Below are positions 1 to 5,736 of a DNA stretch of 7,402 bases, piece after piece. The position numbers were made by a program, and so were the translations under genes. Position 1 is the first letter of the stretch, and every line of letters starts with the position of its first letter. This DNA comes from Zwartia sp. (GTDB taxonomy: Bacteria > Pseudomonadota > Gammaproteobacteria > Burkholderiales > Burkholderiaceae_B): the NCBI GenBank assembly GCA_030653405.1, contig JAURZO010000166.1, positions 1 to 7,402 on the forward strand, read 5' to 3'. The notes below the pieces were generated by a model that was not told the DNA's origin, searched no databases, and worked only from the letters and a program-made list of their open reading frames with translations.

Positions 1-675
1 CATCCGCTCAACACGATAAGGATGCTCACCGACATCTTCAACAAACAATATCCCCCCTCTGATTTTTGGCATAAAGGGCGTACCAATCAAGGCTGTGATC
101 ATCGCGAGGTTGCCACCCCACAAAACACCTCGACAATCAACAGGGTCAGCGCCAGCAGACTCAAAACTTAAAATCTCAAGCTCGCCACGCATGACCTCGC
201 CAAAGATTTCCGTCGTCAGAATTTCTGTTTTCGGCGCACCAAAATCAAAACATGCAGTGGGTCCGGCATAACTCATCATGCCGGTCTTCGCCAAGAGCGC
301 AAGGTTAAAGGCAGTGAAATCACTTTGGCCCACAAACCGCTTGCCAGAGTTGGCCAACGCCTCCCAATTGAGGTGTGGCAACAGTCTCGTGATCCCATAT
401 CCACCCCGAGAAGCCATCACGATAGGGAGTTTTTGTTTCACGGCACGATCAAAAGCAGCCAGGCGCTGTGCATCGGTTCCAGCAAAACGTTGATCACGTG
501 CAAGCACCGTGCGATCTAGCGCAACCTTGAATCCCATTTTCTCAAGGCGCTTGACGCCACGGGCCAGAACCTTGGGCTCGGCCACCGCGCTGGAGGGAGA
601 AATGATGTAAATACCTTTGTGATCTGGCTTGGCAGCAACGGTCACTAACTGACTTGCGGATGTACTACGACTCAA
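1..675 (-). CDS. ldcA: Muramoyltetrapeptide LD-carboxypeptidase (S66 family), 3' end cut off by the window
   Basis: LdcA removes the terminal D-Ala from the murein tetrapeptide in the cytoplasm during peptidoglycan recycling. The 225 visible residues begin a Rossmann-like domain (GIYIISPSSA, 21-30), followed by a GGYG turn at 91-94. The nucleophile is Ser118 in GQSDFTAF, the position expected from Pseudomonas LdcA Ser115. The catalytic Glu is E213 in FVEDVGE. The catalytic His lies in the missing C-terminal part. There is no ATG before residue 47. An in-frame TGA at 679-681 limits the start to TTG 675 or GTG 645; TTG is preferred because AAGGAG sits 7 bases upstream, while GTG has no ribosome site. 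The gene overlaps the end of tadA by 11 bases, so translational coupling is expected. The related MccF self-immunity peptidases share the fold, but the tadA neighbourhood favours the housekeeping enzyme. Confidence 0.9.
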   Translation of the reverse strand, partial: MSRSTSASQLVTVAAKPDHKGIYIISPSSAVAEPKVLARGVKRLEKMGFKVALDRTVLARDQRFAGTDAQRLAAFDRAVKQKLPIVMASRGGYGITRLLPHLNWEALANSGKRFVGQSDFTAFNLALLAKTGMMSYAGPTACFDFGAPKTEILTTEIFGEVMRGELEILSFESAGADPVDCRGVLWGGNLAMITALIGTPFMPKIRGGILFVEDVGEHPYRVERM

Positions 676-1135
676 CGTTCATCTCCTTGCCGCGACGACG
701 TCGAAAGAACGCTCTCAACATCTCGCCACATTCGTCTGCAAGTAAACCACCCACCACTTCTGTGTGGTGATTTAAACGTGGCTCTTGAGGTAAATTAATC
801 ACACTGCCACAGGCGCCGGTCTTGGGATCTGCCGCAGCAAATACCACCCGAGCCAGGCGCGCATGCATGATAGCGCCCATACACATCGTACAGGGCTCAA
901 GCGTCACGAAAAGAGAAGCGCCCGGCAAACGATAGTTGCTCATGCGCGTCGCAGCGGCTCTTAGCGCGATGATTTCAGCATGTCCGGTCGGATCTTGATC
1001 TTGGATCGTGCGATTAAAGCCAGTACCTAAAAGCTCGCCGCGACTGTCGACCAGCACTGCACCGACGGGGACTTCACCCTGTTCCTCAGCAAGCAAGGCT
1101 TGTTGCATCGCAAGCCGCATGAAGGCCTCATCCAC
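665..1135 (-). CDS. tadA: tRNA-specific adenosine deaminase TadA
   Basis: TadA deaminates adenosine 34 to inosine in tRNA-Arg(ACG), allowing one tRNA to read several Arg codons; it is zinc-dependent, cytoplasmic and normally essential. The 156-residue protein has the whole cytidine/deoxycytidylate deaminase domain: EVPVGAVLV (21-29), zinc ligand His52 and proton-shuttle Glu54 in GHAEIIAL, and zinc ligands Cys82 and Cys85 in EPCTMCMGA. The DPKTGACGS segment follows, which separates TadA from free-nucleoside deaminases. The C-terminus is basic (RRRRGK), fitting tRNA binding. The start taken is GTG at 1135, which overlaps the end of the HAD gene by 8 bases and has no clear ribosome site, suggesting coupled translation. 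ATG at 1120, five codons in, has GAGG 5 bases upstream and is a real alternative. The E. coli enzyme is of similar length. Confidence 0.95.
   Translation of the reverse strand: MDEAFMRLAMQQALLAEEQGEVPVGAVLVDSRGELLGTGFNRTIQDQDPTGHAEIIALRAAATRMSNYRLPGASLFVTLEPCTMCMGAIMHARLARVVFAAADPKTGACGSVINLPQEPRLNHHTEVVGGLLADECGEMLRAFFRRRRGKEMNVES
683..688 (-). promoter_or_regulatory. Shine-Dalgarno AAGGAG that decides the ldcA start
   Basis: A near-consensus AAGGAG lies within the last codons of tadA, 7 bases ahead of TTG at 675-673. No ATG or GTG in the ldcA frame lies at a suitable distance, so this site is the main evidence for the TTG start. The ATG directly after it (682-680) is in the tadA frame and reaches the tadA stop after five codons. 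Confidence 0.7.
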
Positions 1136-1973
1136 GATAGAGGCGAGACTTAAGCGCGATCCTGCCGGCCAAGCTGGTCAGTGCCTCTTCGAGCCATTGA
1201 TAGAGCTCTGCATCATCGTCATAACGCGCCTGATTCAGATTGGAAACACGACCATCCTCGATAAAACCCCACGCTCTGCTGCGTTTATCCCGGTGTTTAG
1301 GATCCCACACCCCAAAGGCAAAACCGCCTGAACTACGGATAAGGGAAAAACAAGGAATGTCGGTATAGCCATCACCAACAAAAACCATTTGATCGAAAGG
1401 CACACGTAATCTGTCTTCGGGAACCTTGCGATTCACCTCGAAAGGTTTACCGATATAACTTGGCCCGACGATCCCCTTTTGAATATGAAATAAATACCGA
1501 GTCTTGTCGGTGAAGCTCACAATACGACGGGGAAACTCAATGCCTGCGTTCTGACCGTAAATAAACTCTGACGCCCAGATGGCCGTGAACTCCGAGGCAA
1601 TGCGGGTGTGTCTCACCACGTCACCGATACCGCTGGAGATTAAATAAAATTCTAATTGGACTTGCGGGTGTACGTGTCGAACCTGTTCACGCAATCGACG
1701 AAAAAGCGTTTCCACCCCAGCGTGTAGTGGTAGGTTTTGACCCCAATTTTTGAGTCGCTCCTGCGTGATTGAGCCATACTCGCCGCTCTTGGACAAAGCA
1801 ATCATTTCATGCAAATAAGCAGGTACTGGATCCCAGTCCTGTGCGAGCAGTGGATCGACGCGTCCAGTCCAAAACTGCTGCGTGTCGACACCGATGCTTT
1901 CCAAAAAGCCTGAAGTGCTATCTGGAGCGAGCGTATCGTCGAAATCAAAAATTAACGCGATTACATCTGACAT
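1128..1973 (-). CDS. HAD-superfamily hydrolase (phosphatase), substrate unknown
   Basis: A 281-residue protein with all four HAD motifs. Motif I is DFDDT with nucleophile Asp10 and general acid/base Asp12. Motif II is LISSG at 111-115. The probable motif III lysine is Lys157 in TDKTRY. Motif IV is VFVGDGYTDIP, with the Mg-binding aspartates at 201 and 205. The 95 residues between motifs I and II are mostly predicted helical and resemble the C1-type cap of phosphoserine-phosphatase relatives. It probably dephosphorylates a small phosphorylated metabolite in the cytoplasm; the substrate cannot be read from sequence. It lacks a signal peptide and membrane segments. The ATG at 1973 has no obvious Shine-Dalgarno. 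The last 8 bases overlap tadA, so this gene, tadA and ldcA probably form one operon, with a weak promoter candidate just upstream. Confidence 0.85.
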   Translation of the reverse strand: MSDVIALIFDFDDTLAPDSTSGFLESIGVDTQQFWTGRVDPLLAQDWDPVPAYLHEMIALSKSGEYGSITQERLKNWGQNLPLHAGVETLFRRLREQVRHVHPQVQLEFYLISSGIGDVVRHTRIASEFTAIWASEFIYGQNAGIEFPRRIVSFTDKTRYLFHIQKGIVGPSYIGKPFEVNRKVPEDRLRVPFDQMVFVGDGYTDIPCFSLIRSSGGFAFGVWDPKHRDKRSRAWGFIEDGRVSNLNQARYDDDAELYQWLEEALTSLAGRIALKSRLYRG

Positions 1974-2068
1974 CGTGTGTACCCGGCGGCCCTGAATTTC
2001 TCAATTGTAGCGACCTTGTCCAGGATAGAACGATGCTTGAGGCAAATTTTGTACCCACATGACTTTGC
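1974..2068. other. Short intergenic gap with no clear terminator
   Basis: These 95 bases separate the unknown gene from the HAD gene, both leftward. They hold the TACAAT candidate at 2004-2009. At the end of the upstream gene there is only a 5-bp inverted repeat (GACTT at 2061-2065, AAGTC at 2071-2075) without a following T-run on the leftward strand. Partial read-through from 2069 into the HAD gene is therefore possible. Confidence 0.5.
2004..2009 (-). promoter_or_regulatory. Possible -10 box (TACAAT) ahead of the HAD–tadA–ldcA block
   Basis: TACAAT matches the sigma-70 -10 consensus at five of six positions and would give a leader of about 25 bases before the HAD start at 1973. No good -35 hexamer lies 15-18 bases upstream, so the call is weak. 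The alternative is read-through from the gene ending at 2069; no strong terminator separates them. Confidence 0.3.
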
Positions 2069-3229
2069 TCAAGTCGTGACAGACTGAGCGCCTAGCGACA
2101 AATCAGACGTTTCCGGGCATACCCAGCGCACCACATCACGAGAAGCATCGATGCAGCCTCCGTCCTGATAGACCCCTCGTACATCTCGATAACGCATCAT
2201 TCTTTCCACAATACGACTCACGCTTCCTGCAGACTCTTTTGTCTGCTTCACACGCTCGCGTACGATGTCTTCGTTCATCTTGATCTCGCCATCGTCATCA
2301 ATATAGACGCCATCACGCCAATGGTAAATTTCAAGGCACTTATCGATCAGACTGAATGGCTTGGCACGCTCCCAAAGGTTGCAAAACTCTCCGCCTCCGT
2401 GATAGACCACCCAAGAGCCTTCAAAACCCTCCACATCAGCAGAATGACTATCCGGATTTCTAAACCAGAGACGACTTCCCGGGACGTAAAAACGCATCGG
2501 TAGGGGGTGATCCAAACTACCGATTTCATAAATGAACGCATCGTTGAAATCGTCTGCCAATAGCGCTCTAGTCTGCCATTGTGTTTGAAGTTTCGCGTAA
2601 AGAGCCGGGTGGTGGCCCTTGAGCTCCTGGGCAATGGCCAGCAAAACAATATACTCAGCGGCCCGGCCACAAGAAAATGTGTAGAGTTGCTGACCAGAGA
2701 CCTCTGGTTGGGTCGTTTTAATCAGCGCATCGACCATATCCACCCCAGGTCTGAGCAGAAAACCACTGCCTTCGTCGTAAACCCAGCAGTCCTCGGGTCT
2801 CGCATATCCATCGGGGTTAAAAGCCAATTCGGTACGTCGTGCGGCATCGACCGCAAAATGACGCACCCTAACGGCTGCTTTGAGCTCTTGTACCGATGGA
2901 AAGCAATATGCAACAGGCGCACGAGCCAAACACAACACGATTTCTAAATCAAGCTGTTCGGGGTGGGACTGCGTGTCCAAGCCAAGTCGCTTGCTCAAGT
3001 CCAGCGTGTCATAGCCTGGTGTGAGCGCCTCTAGACCTTCGGAGGCACAAATCTGAACAAGATGCCAGCCATCGTGCATCCCCATTTTGATATTGAGGTA
3101 AGCTTGAGCCCCTAAATCAACGCTCCAGTTGGAGACTTCAGAAGCGGCAAGCTGTGCCTGGTGCTCCTGATCAAAGAGCAGACAGAGCCCTTTGAAGCCA
3201 TCAACGAGATGCTTTGAAAAATAAGCCAT
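2069..3229 (-). CDS. Protein of unknown function; C-terminal half faintly like Tgl-type transglutaminases
   Basis: I do not recognise this 386-residue protein with certainty. It has no signal peptide or membrane segment and is rich in Trp, Tyr and acidic residues. Residues 180-310 recall the B. subtilis spore transglutaminase Tgl, from memory. LYTFSCGRAAEYIVLLA (182-198, Cys187) matches the Tgl helix carrying its catalytic Cys116 (FECATA). LPMRFYVPGSRLWFRNPD (243-260) matches the GDCLYFKNPE region. EGSWVVYHGGGEF (270-282) followed by SLIDKCLE (293-300) matches the strand and helix after it. Tgl's catalytic Glu187 falls on Ser272 or its neighbour and its His200 has no clear partner. His277, Glu281, Glu300 or His303 could substitute, or the protein may be inactive. 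The N-terminal 170 residues are unassigned. The ATG at 3229 has GGAAG 7 bases upstream. It is co-directional with the HAD gene across a 95-base gap, and divergent from the methyltransferase gene. The coding call is secure; the function is not. Confidence 0.8.
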   Translation of the reverse strand: MAYFSKHLVDGFKGLCLLFDQEHQAQLAASEVSNWSVDLGAQAYLNIKMGMHDGWHLVQICASEGLEALTPGYDTLDLSKRLGLDTQSHPEQLDLEIVLCLARAPVAYCFPSVQELKAAVRVRHFAVDAARRTELAFNPDGYARPEDCWVYDEGSGFLLRPGVDMVDALIKTTQPEVSGQQLYTFSCGRAAEYIVLLAIAQELKGHHPALYAKLQTQWQTRALLADDFNDAFIYEIGSLDHPLPMRFYVPGSRLWFRNPDSHSADVEGFEGSWVVYHGGGEFCNLWERAKPFSLIDKCLEIYHWRDGVYIDDDGEIKMNEDIVRERVKQTKESAGSVSRIVERMMRYRDVRGVYQDGGCIDASRDVVRWVCPETSDLSLGAQSVTT

Positions 3230-3440
3230 AGCAGGACTTCCATCAAGGTGTGAAGACTTGAATGAGTTTGACTAAAGTTAAGGTGCAATGTAGCCATTTC
3301 GTCTTTGAGTCGTTTAGCCACGTCATCACACGATCGCATTTCATACGTGAACAAAAATCTTATACGCTCATAACCTAAGTTAAACCTTTTATTTGACATT
3401 AGTATGCCTGAATGTCTACTGCCTGTCACACTCCATCATC
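3230..3440. other. Divergent intergenic region between the unknown gene and the methyltransferase gene
   Basis: This region is visibly richer in A and T than the flanking genes. It carries a rightward TTGACA promoter (3393-3420). Facing left, TATAAG at 3364-3359 is the best -10 candidate for the 386-residue protein. It lacks a good -35 and would leave a leader of roughly 120 bases. Two imperfect copies of TTAACTT followed by A/T-rich bases (about 3369-3384 and 3266-3281 on the leftward strand) are the only repeat I see. A leftward open frame beginning with ATG at 3399 crosses the region, but it uses AGG, AGA and ATA codons and runs into the unknown gene out of frame, so I do not call it a gene. 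Confidence 0.5.
3393..3420 (+). promoter_or_regulatory. Sigma-70 promoter for the methyltransferase–SDR pair
   Basis: A perfect -35 TTGACA (3393-3398) is followed after 16 bases by TCTACT (3415-3420), four of six matches to TATAAT. Transcription would begin near 3427, leaving a leader of about 14 bases before ATG 3441. A TTG that could extend the reading frame upstream lies inside the -35 box itself, which argues against using it as the start. Confidence 0.45.
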
Positions 3441-4298
3441 ATGTCTACTCCAGAAATTCGCCCCGAACAGTCAGTCGATCTACTCAAAGCGCTGCATATC
3501 CTGACCCGCGATGGCAAGCTGAATCAAGACAGTCGGCGTAAGTTAAAACAGGTCTACCACCTGTTCCAATTTATCGAGCCCCTACTCAAACAGGTACAGG
3601 CTAGGCGGGAAGATTTCTGCGTGGTGGATCATGGGGCTGGCAAGTCTTATTTGGGTTTTATCCTTGTAGATTTATTCCTGCGCCACCATGCCAAACGCGC
3701 GCATATGGTCGGCATCGAAACACGACCTGAGTTGGTTGAACAAGCGCAACAATTGGCGAGCAGCCTTGGCTTTAGCCAAATGCGTTTTCTAAATGAATCG
3801 GTGGCAACCTCGATCGCATCTCCCTCCCTCCCCGCTGAGGTTGACATGGTGACTGCCCTGCACGCTTGCAATACAGCGACTGATGATGCAATACGTTTTG
3901 GTCTGGCTAAGCGTGCTGAGTTTATGGTGCTAGTGCCCTGCTGCCAGGCCGAGGTCGCCAGCGTTTTACGTAAACATAAAGCACAACAACTCAAAGATCC
4001 GCTCGCTGAGATATGGCGTCATCCTTTGCATACGCGTGAATTTGGCAGCCAGGTCACCAATACCTTGCGCTGCCTTCAACTCGAAGCGCATGGCTACCAA
4101 GTCACGGTGACAGAGCTGGTTGGCTGGGAACATTCGATGAAAAACGAACTTTTGATTGCGCAGCGCAAAGGCCCACCCAAGCCGCATACAACCGCTCGCC
4201 TTGAAGCGTTGCTGGAAAGACTCGGTCTCGAAGAATTAAAAGAACGGTTTTTTTCACCCAACCTCGTGTCCACATCATTAAAAACATCCGCGCCATGA
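3441..4298 (+). CDS. SAM-dependent class I methyltransferase (Methyltransf_32 type), substrate unknown
   Basis: The 285-residue protein has a seven-strand methyltransferase core. The SAM-binding glycine loop is VVDHGAGKSYLGF (61-73), and the acidic residue ending strand 2 is in VGIETRPEL (Glu93). Two signatures of the Methyltransf_32 family (eukaryotic METTL25 relatives) are LHACNTATDDA (140-150) and VPCCQAE (165-171). EHSMKNELL (230-238) fits the family's C-terminal strand. The first 55 residues are helical and charged and may bind substrate. RNA or protein substrates have been proposed for relatives, but nothing here fixes one. The frame is open upstream to TTG 3393, but that codon is the promoter -35 box, so ATG 3441 is preferred although no Shine-Dalgarno precedes it. 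The stop overlaps the next gene's start by 4 bases (ATGA). Confidence 0.85.
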   Translation: MSTPEIRPEQSVDLLKALHILTRDGKLNQDSRRKLKQVYHLFQFIEPLLKQVQARREDFCVVDHGAGKSYLGFILVDLFLRHHAKRAHMVGIETRPELVEQAQQLASSLGFSQMRFLNESVATSIASPSLPAEVDMVTALHACNTATDDAIRFGLAKRAEFMVLVPCCQAEVASVLRKHKAQQLKDPLAEIWRHPLHTREFGSQVTNTLRCLQLEAHGYQVTVTELVGWEHSMKNELLIAQRKGPPKPHTTARLEALLERLGLEELKERFFSPNLVSTSLKTSAP

Positions 4299-5164
4299 CA
4301 AACACCACCCCCATTCGTTTATTGATTGCCGGATGTGGAGACCTGGGCTTGCGTGTGGCCCGCTTGGTCTCTCAGCAATATCCAGAATCTCAGATCTGGG
4401 GACTGCGCCGTTCTCAAGCAGAAAGCCCGGATTTTCTTAGAGGCTTTGCTTGGTTCAATGCTGATTTGGCACAGCCAGAAACGCTCAAGACATTACCTCC
4501 AGGCATCACACATATTCTTTTTAGTGCAGCACCGAACGCACGCACAGAAGCCGACTACCGTGCGGTCTACCTTCAAGGCTTACAGAATGTGGTTCGATGC
4601 GCTGACAATTCAGCGCTGGAAAGGATTCTGTTTATTTCATCGAGTGCTGTTTATGGCGAGCATGGCGAAGAATGGGTCGATGAGAATACCCCCGTCTCAC
4701 CAAAGAACTTTAATGGCCGTGTCCTACTCGAAGCCGAGCAGTGGCTGTCAAGTTTCAAGCAATCGCGTGTCATCGCCACCGCAAGTCTCAGGCTATCGGG
4801 CATTTACGGTCCGGGTCGAAGCTATTTGCTGGATCGACTCAAGCTAGGACAGGCAAGTGCGCCCTCGACGCCCGTGCACTGGGTCAATCGCATTCATATT
4901 GATGATGCAGCATCCGCCATCGAACATCTGATGTTCTTGGATAAGGATAAGCTTTCGCAAATCTTTCTGATTACAGACAGCACGCCACTACCGATGCGAG
5001 CGCTTTACGAATATTTAGCTAAACTGGTTGGTGGTCCAATTCCAGCAGATGGTGCCGCTCCTTCGTTTGTCGGCAGCAAGCGCTTGAGCAATGCACGACT
5101 TCTGGCGACGGACTTTAAGCTCAAGTGGCCTGATAGTCGCGAGGGCCATGCCTCGTTGTTATGA
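4295..5164 (+). CDS. Atypical extended SDR / NAD-dependent epimerase-like protein (YeeZ-like)
   Basis: The 289-residue protein has an N-terminal Rossmann fold with the dinucleotide loop GCGDLG (13-18), in AGCGDLGLRVA. Other SDR landmarks are ILFSAAPN (74-81), ILFISSSAVYGEHG (111-124) with the active-site serine region, RLSGIYGPGR (166-175) and NRIHIDDAA (198-206). Where classical SDRs have catalytic YxxxK, this one has NFNGRVLLEAEQWL (138-151). That matches the NSGRVLEELEDWL segment of E. coli YeeZ as I remember it. Tyr and Lys are therefore absent and redox or epimerase activity is doubtful; it may be a sensor or an unusual reductase. It starts at the ATGA overlap with the methyltransferase gene, so the two are translationally coupled. 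Its stop is 14 bases from the convergent greB stop. The protein is soluble, with no signal peptide. Confidence 0.85.
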   Translation: MTNTTPIRLLIAGCGDLGLRVARLVSQQYPESQIWGLRRSQAESPDFLRGFAWFNADLAQPETLKTLPPGITHILFSAAPNARTEADYRAVYLQGLQNVVRCADNSALERILFISSSAVYGEHGEEWVDENTPVSPKNFNGRVLLEAEQWLSSFKQSRVIATASLRLSGIYGPGRSYLLDRLKLGQASAPSTPVHWVNRIHIDDAASAIEHLMFLDKDKLSQIFLITDSTPLPMRALYEYLAKLVGGPIPADGAAPSFVGSKRLSNARLLATDFKLKWPDSREGHASLL

Positions 5165-5178
5165 ACAAGTGGAATTAA

Positions 5179-5730
5179 TCAATCCGGATATGATATTTCC
5201 AGAATGTCGAGCTCTTCAATACCACCAGGCGTTCTGAGGCTGACAGTATCGCCGACTTTAGACTTCGTTAGCGCACGCGCAACCGGGGAAATCCAACTAA
5301 TTCTCCCCTGCAAGGGTTCGGCCTCATCGACACCTACGATTGTCACGCGTTGTTCTTCTCCATTCTGGTTCGCATACAGAACCGTGGATCCAAAAAAAAC
5401 CTGATCACGATGCGTCTGAAGCGCCGGATCAACAATTTCCGCGAGTTCGAGTCGTTTAGTTAAAAATCGCATGCGGCGATCAATTTCGCGCAAACGTTTT
5501 TTCCCGTACAAATAGTCTCCATTTTCTGAGCGATCGCCGTTCGAGGCAGCCCAAGAGACAATCTGCACCATCGCAGGTCGTTCTTCGTTCATTAATTCCG
5601 CAAGCTCATCGCGTAAGGCTGCATAACCCCCGGGCGTCAAATAATTTTTGGTTCCGGCAGGTAGCGCCAAGGCCTCTGGCAAGTCCTCGTCTTCAGCACC
5701 CTCACTCTCTTTGACAAATGCTTTATTCAT
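5179..5730 (-). CDS. greB: Transcription elongation factor GreB
   Basis: GreB enters the RNA polymerase secondary channel and stimulates cleavage of the RNA 3' end in backtracked complexes. Of the 183 residues, 28-98 form the N-terminal coiled coil. The tip carries GDRSENGDY (65-73), whose Asp66 and Glu69 correspond to the catalytic acidic residues. KKRLREIDRRMRFLTKRLE (77-95) is the GreB-type sequence that separates it from GreA. Residues 103-181 form the FKBP-like domain with VFFGSTV, VDEAE and SPVARALTKSKVGD. The acidic 27-residue extension (AEDEDLPE) before the coil is absent from E. coli GreB (158 residues) but usual in betaproteobacterial copies. ATG 5730 has only a weak upstream purine stretch. 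It lies 6 bases after the stop of the PHP gene, so it is probably coupled to it. No terminator is visible in the 14 bases before the convergent SDR gene. Confidence 0.96.
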   Translation of the reverse strand: MNKAFVKESEGAEDEDLPEALALPAGTKNYLTPGGYAALRDELAELMNEERPAMVQIVSWAASNGDRSENGDYLYGKKRLREIDRRMRFLTKRLELAEIVDPALQTHRDQVFFGSTVLYANQNGEEQRVTIVGVDEAEPLQGRISWISPVARALTKSKVGDTVSLRTPGGIEELDILEISYPD

Positions 5731-5736
5731 ATTGAT

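Noticed and set aside
278..519. Two rightward open frames of 64-71 codons
   Set aside because: They lie antisense to the LD-carboxypeptidase gene, whose reading is uninterrupted and carries clear family motifs.
1008..1331. Rightward open frame of 107 codons
   Set aside because: Antisense to tadA and the HAD gene, with no recognisable motif; a shadow of real coding sequence.
1769..2062. Rightward open frame of 97 codons across the HAD gene start
   Set aside because: Mostly antisense to the HAD N-terminus; composition (Arg, Ser, Cys rich) is typical of a shadow frame and there is no ribosome site.
2347..2947. Open frames on both strands inside the orphan gene
   Set aside because: Overlap the 386-residue frame, which has even codon use and conserved-looking segments; the alternatives have neither.
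4326..4847. Rightward open frame of 173 codons inside the SDR gene
   Set aside because: Same strand, other frame, within a gene with clear SDR motifs; its Ser/His/Trp-rich product is unlike a folded protein.
5165..5178. Bidirectional terminator between the SDR gene and greB
   Set aside because: Only 14 bases are present and no inverted repeat is visible there or in the adjoining gene ends.
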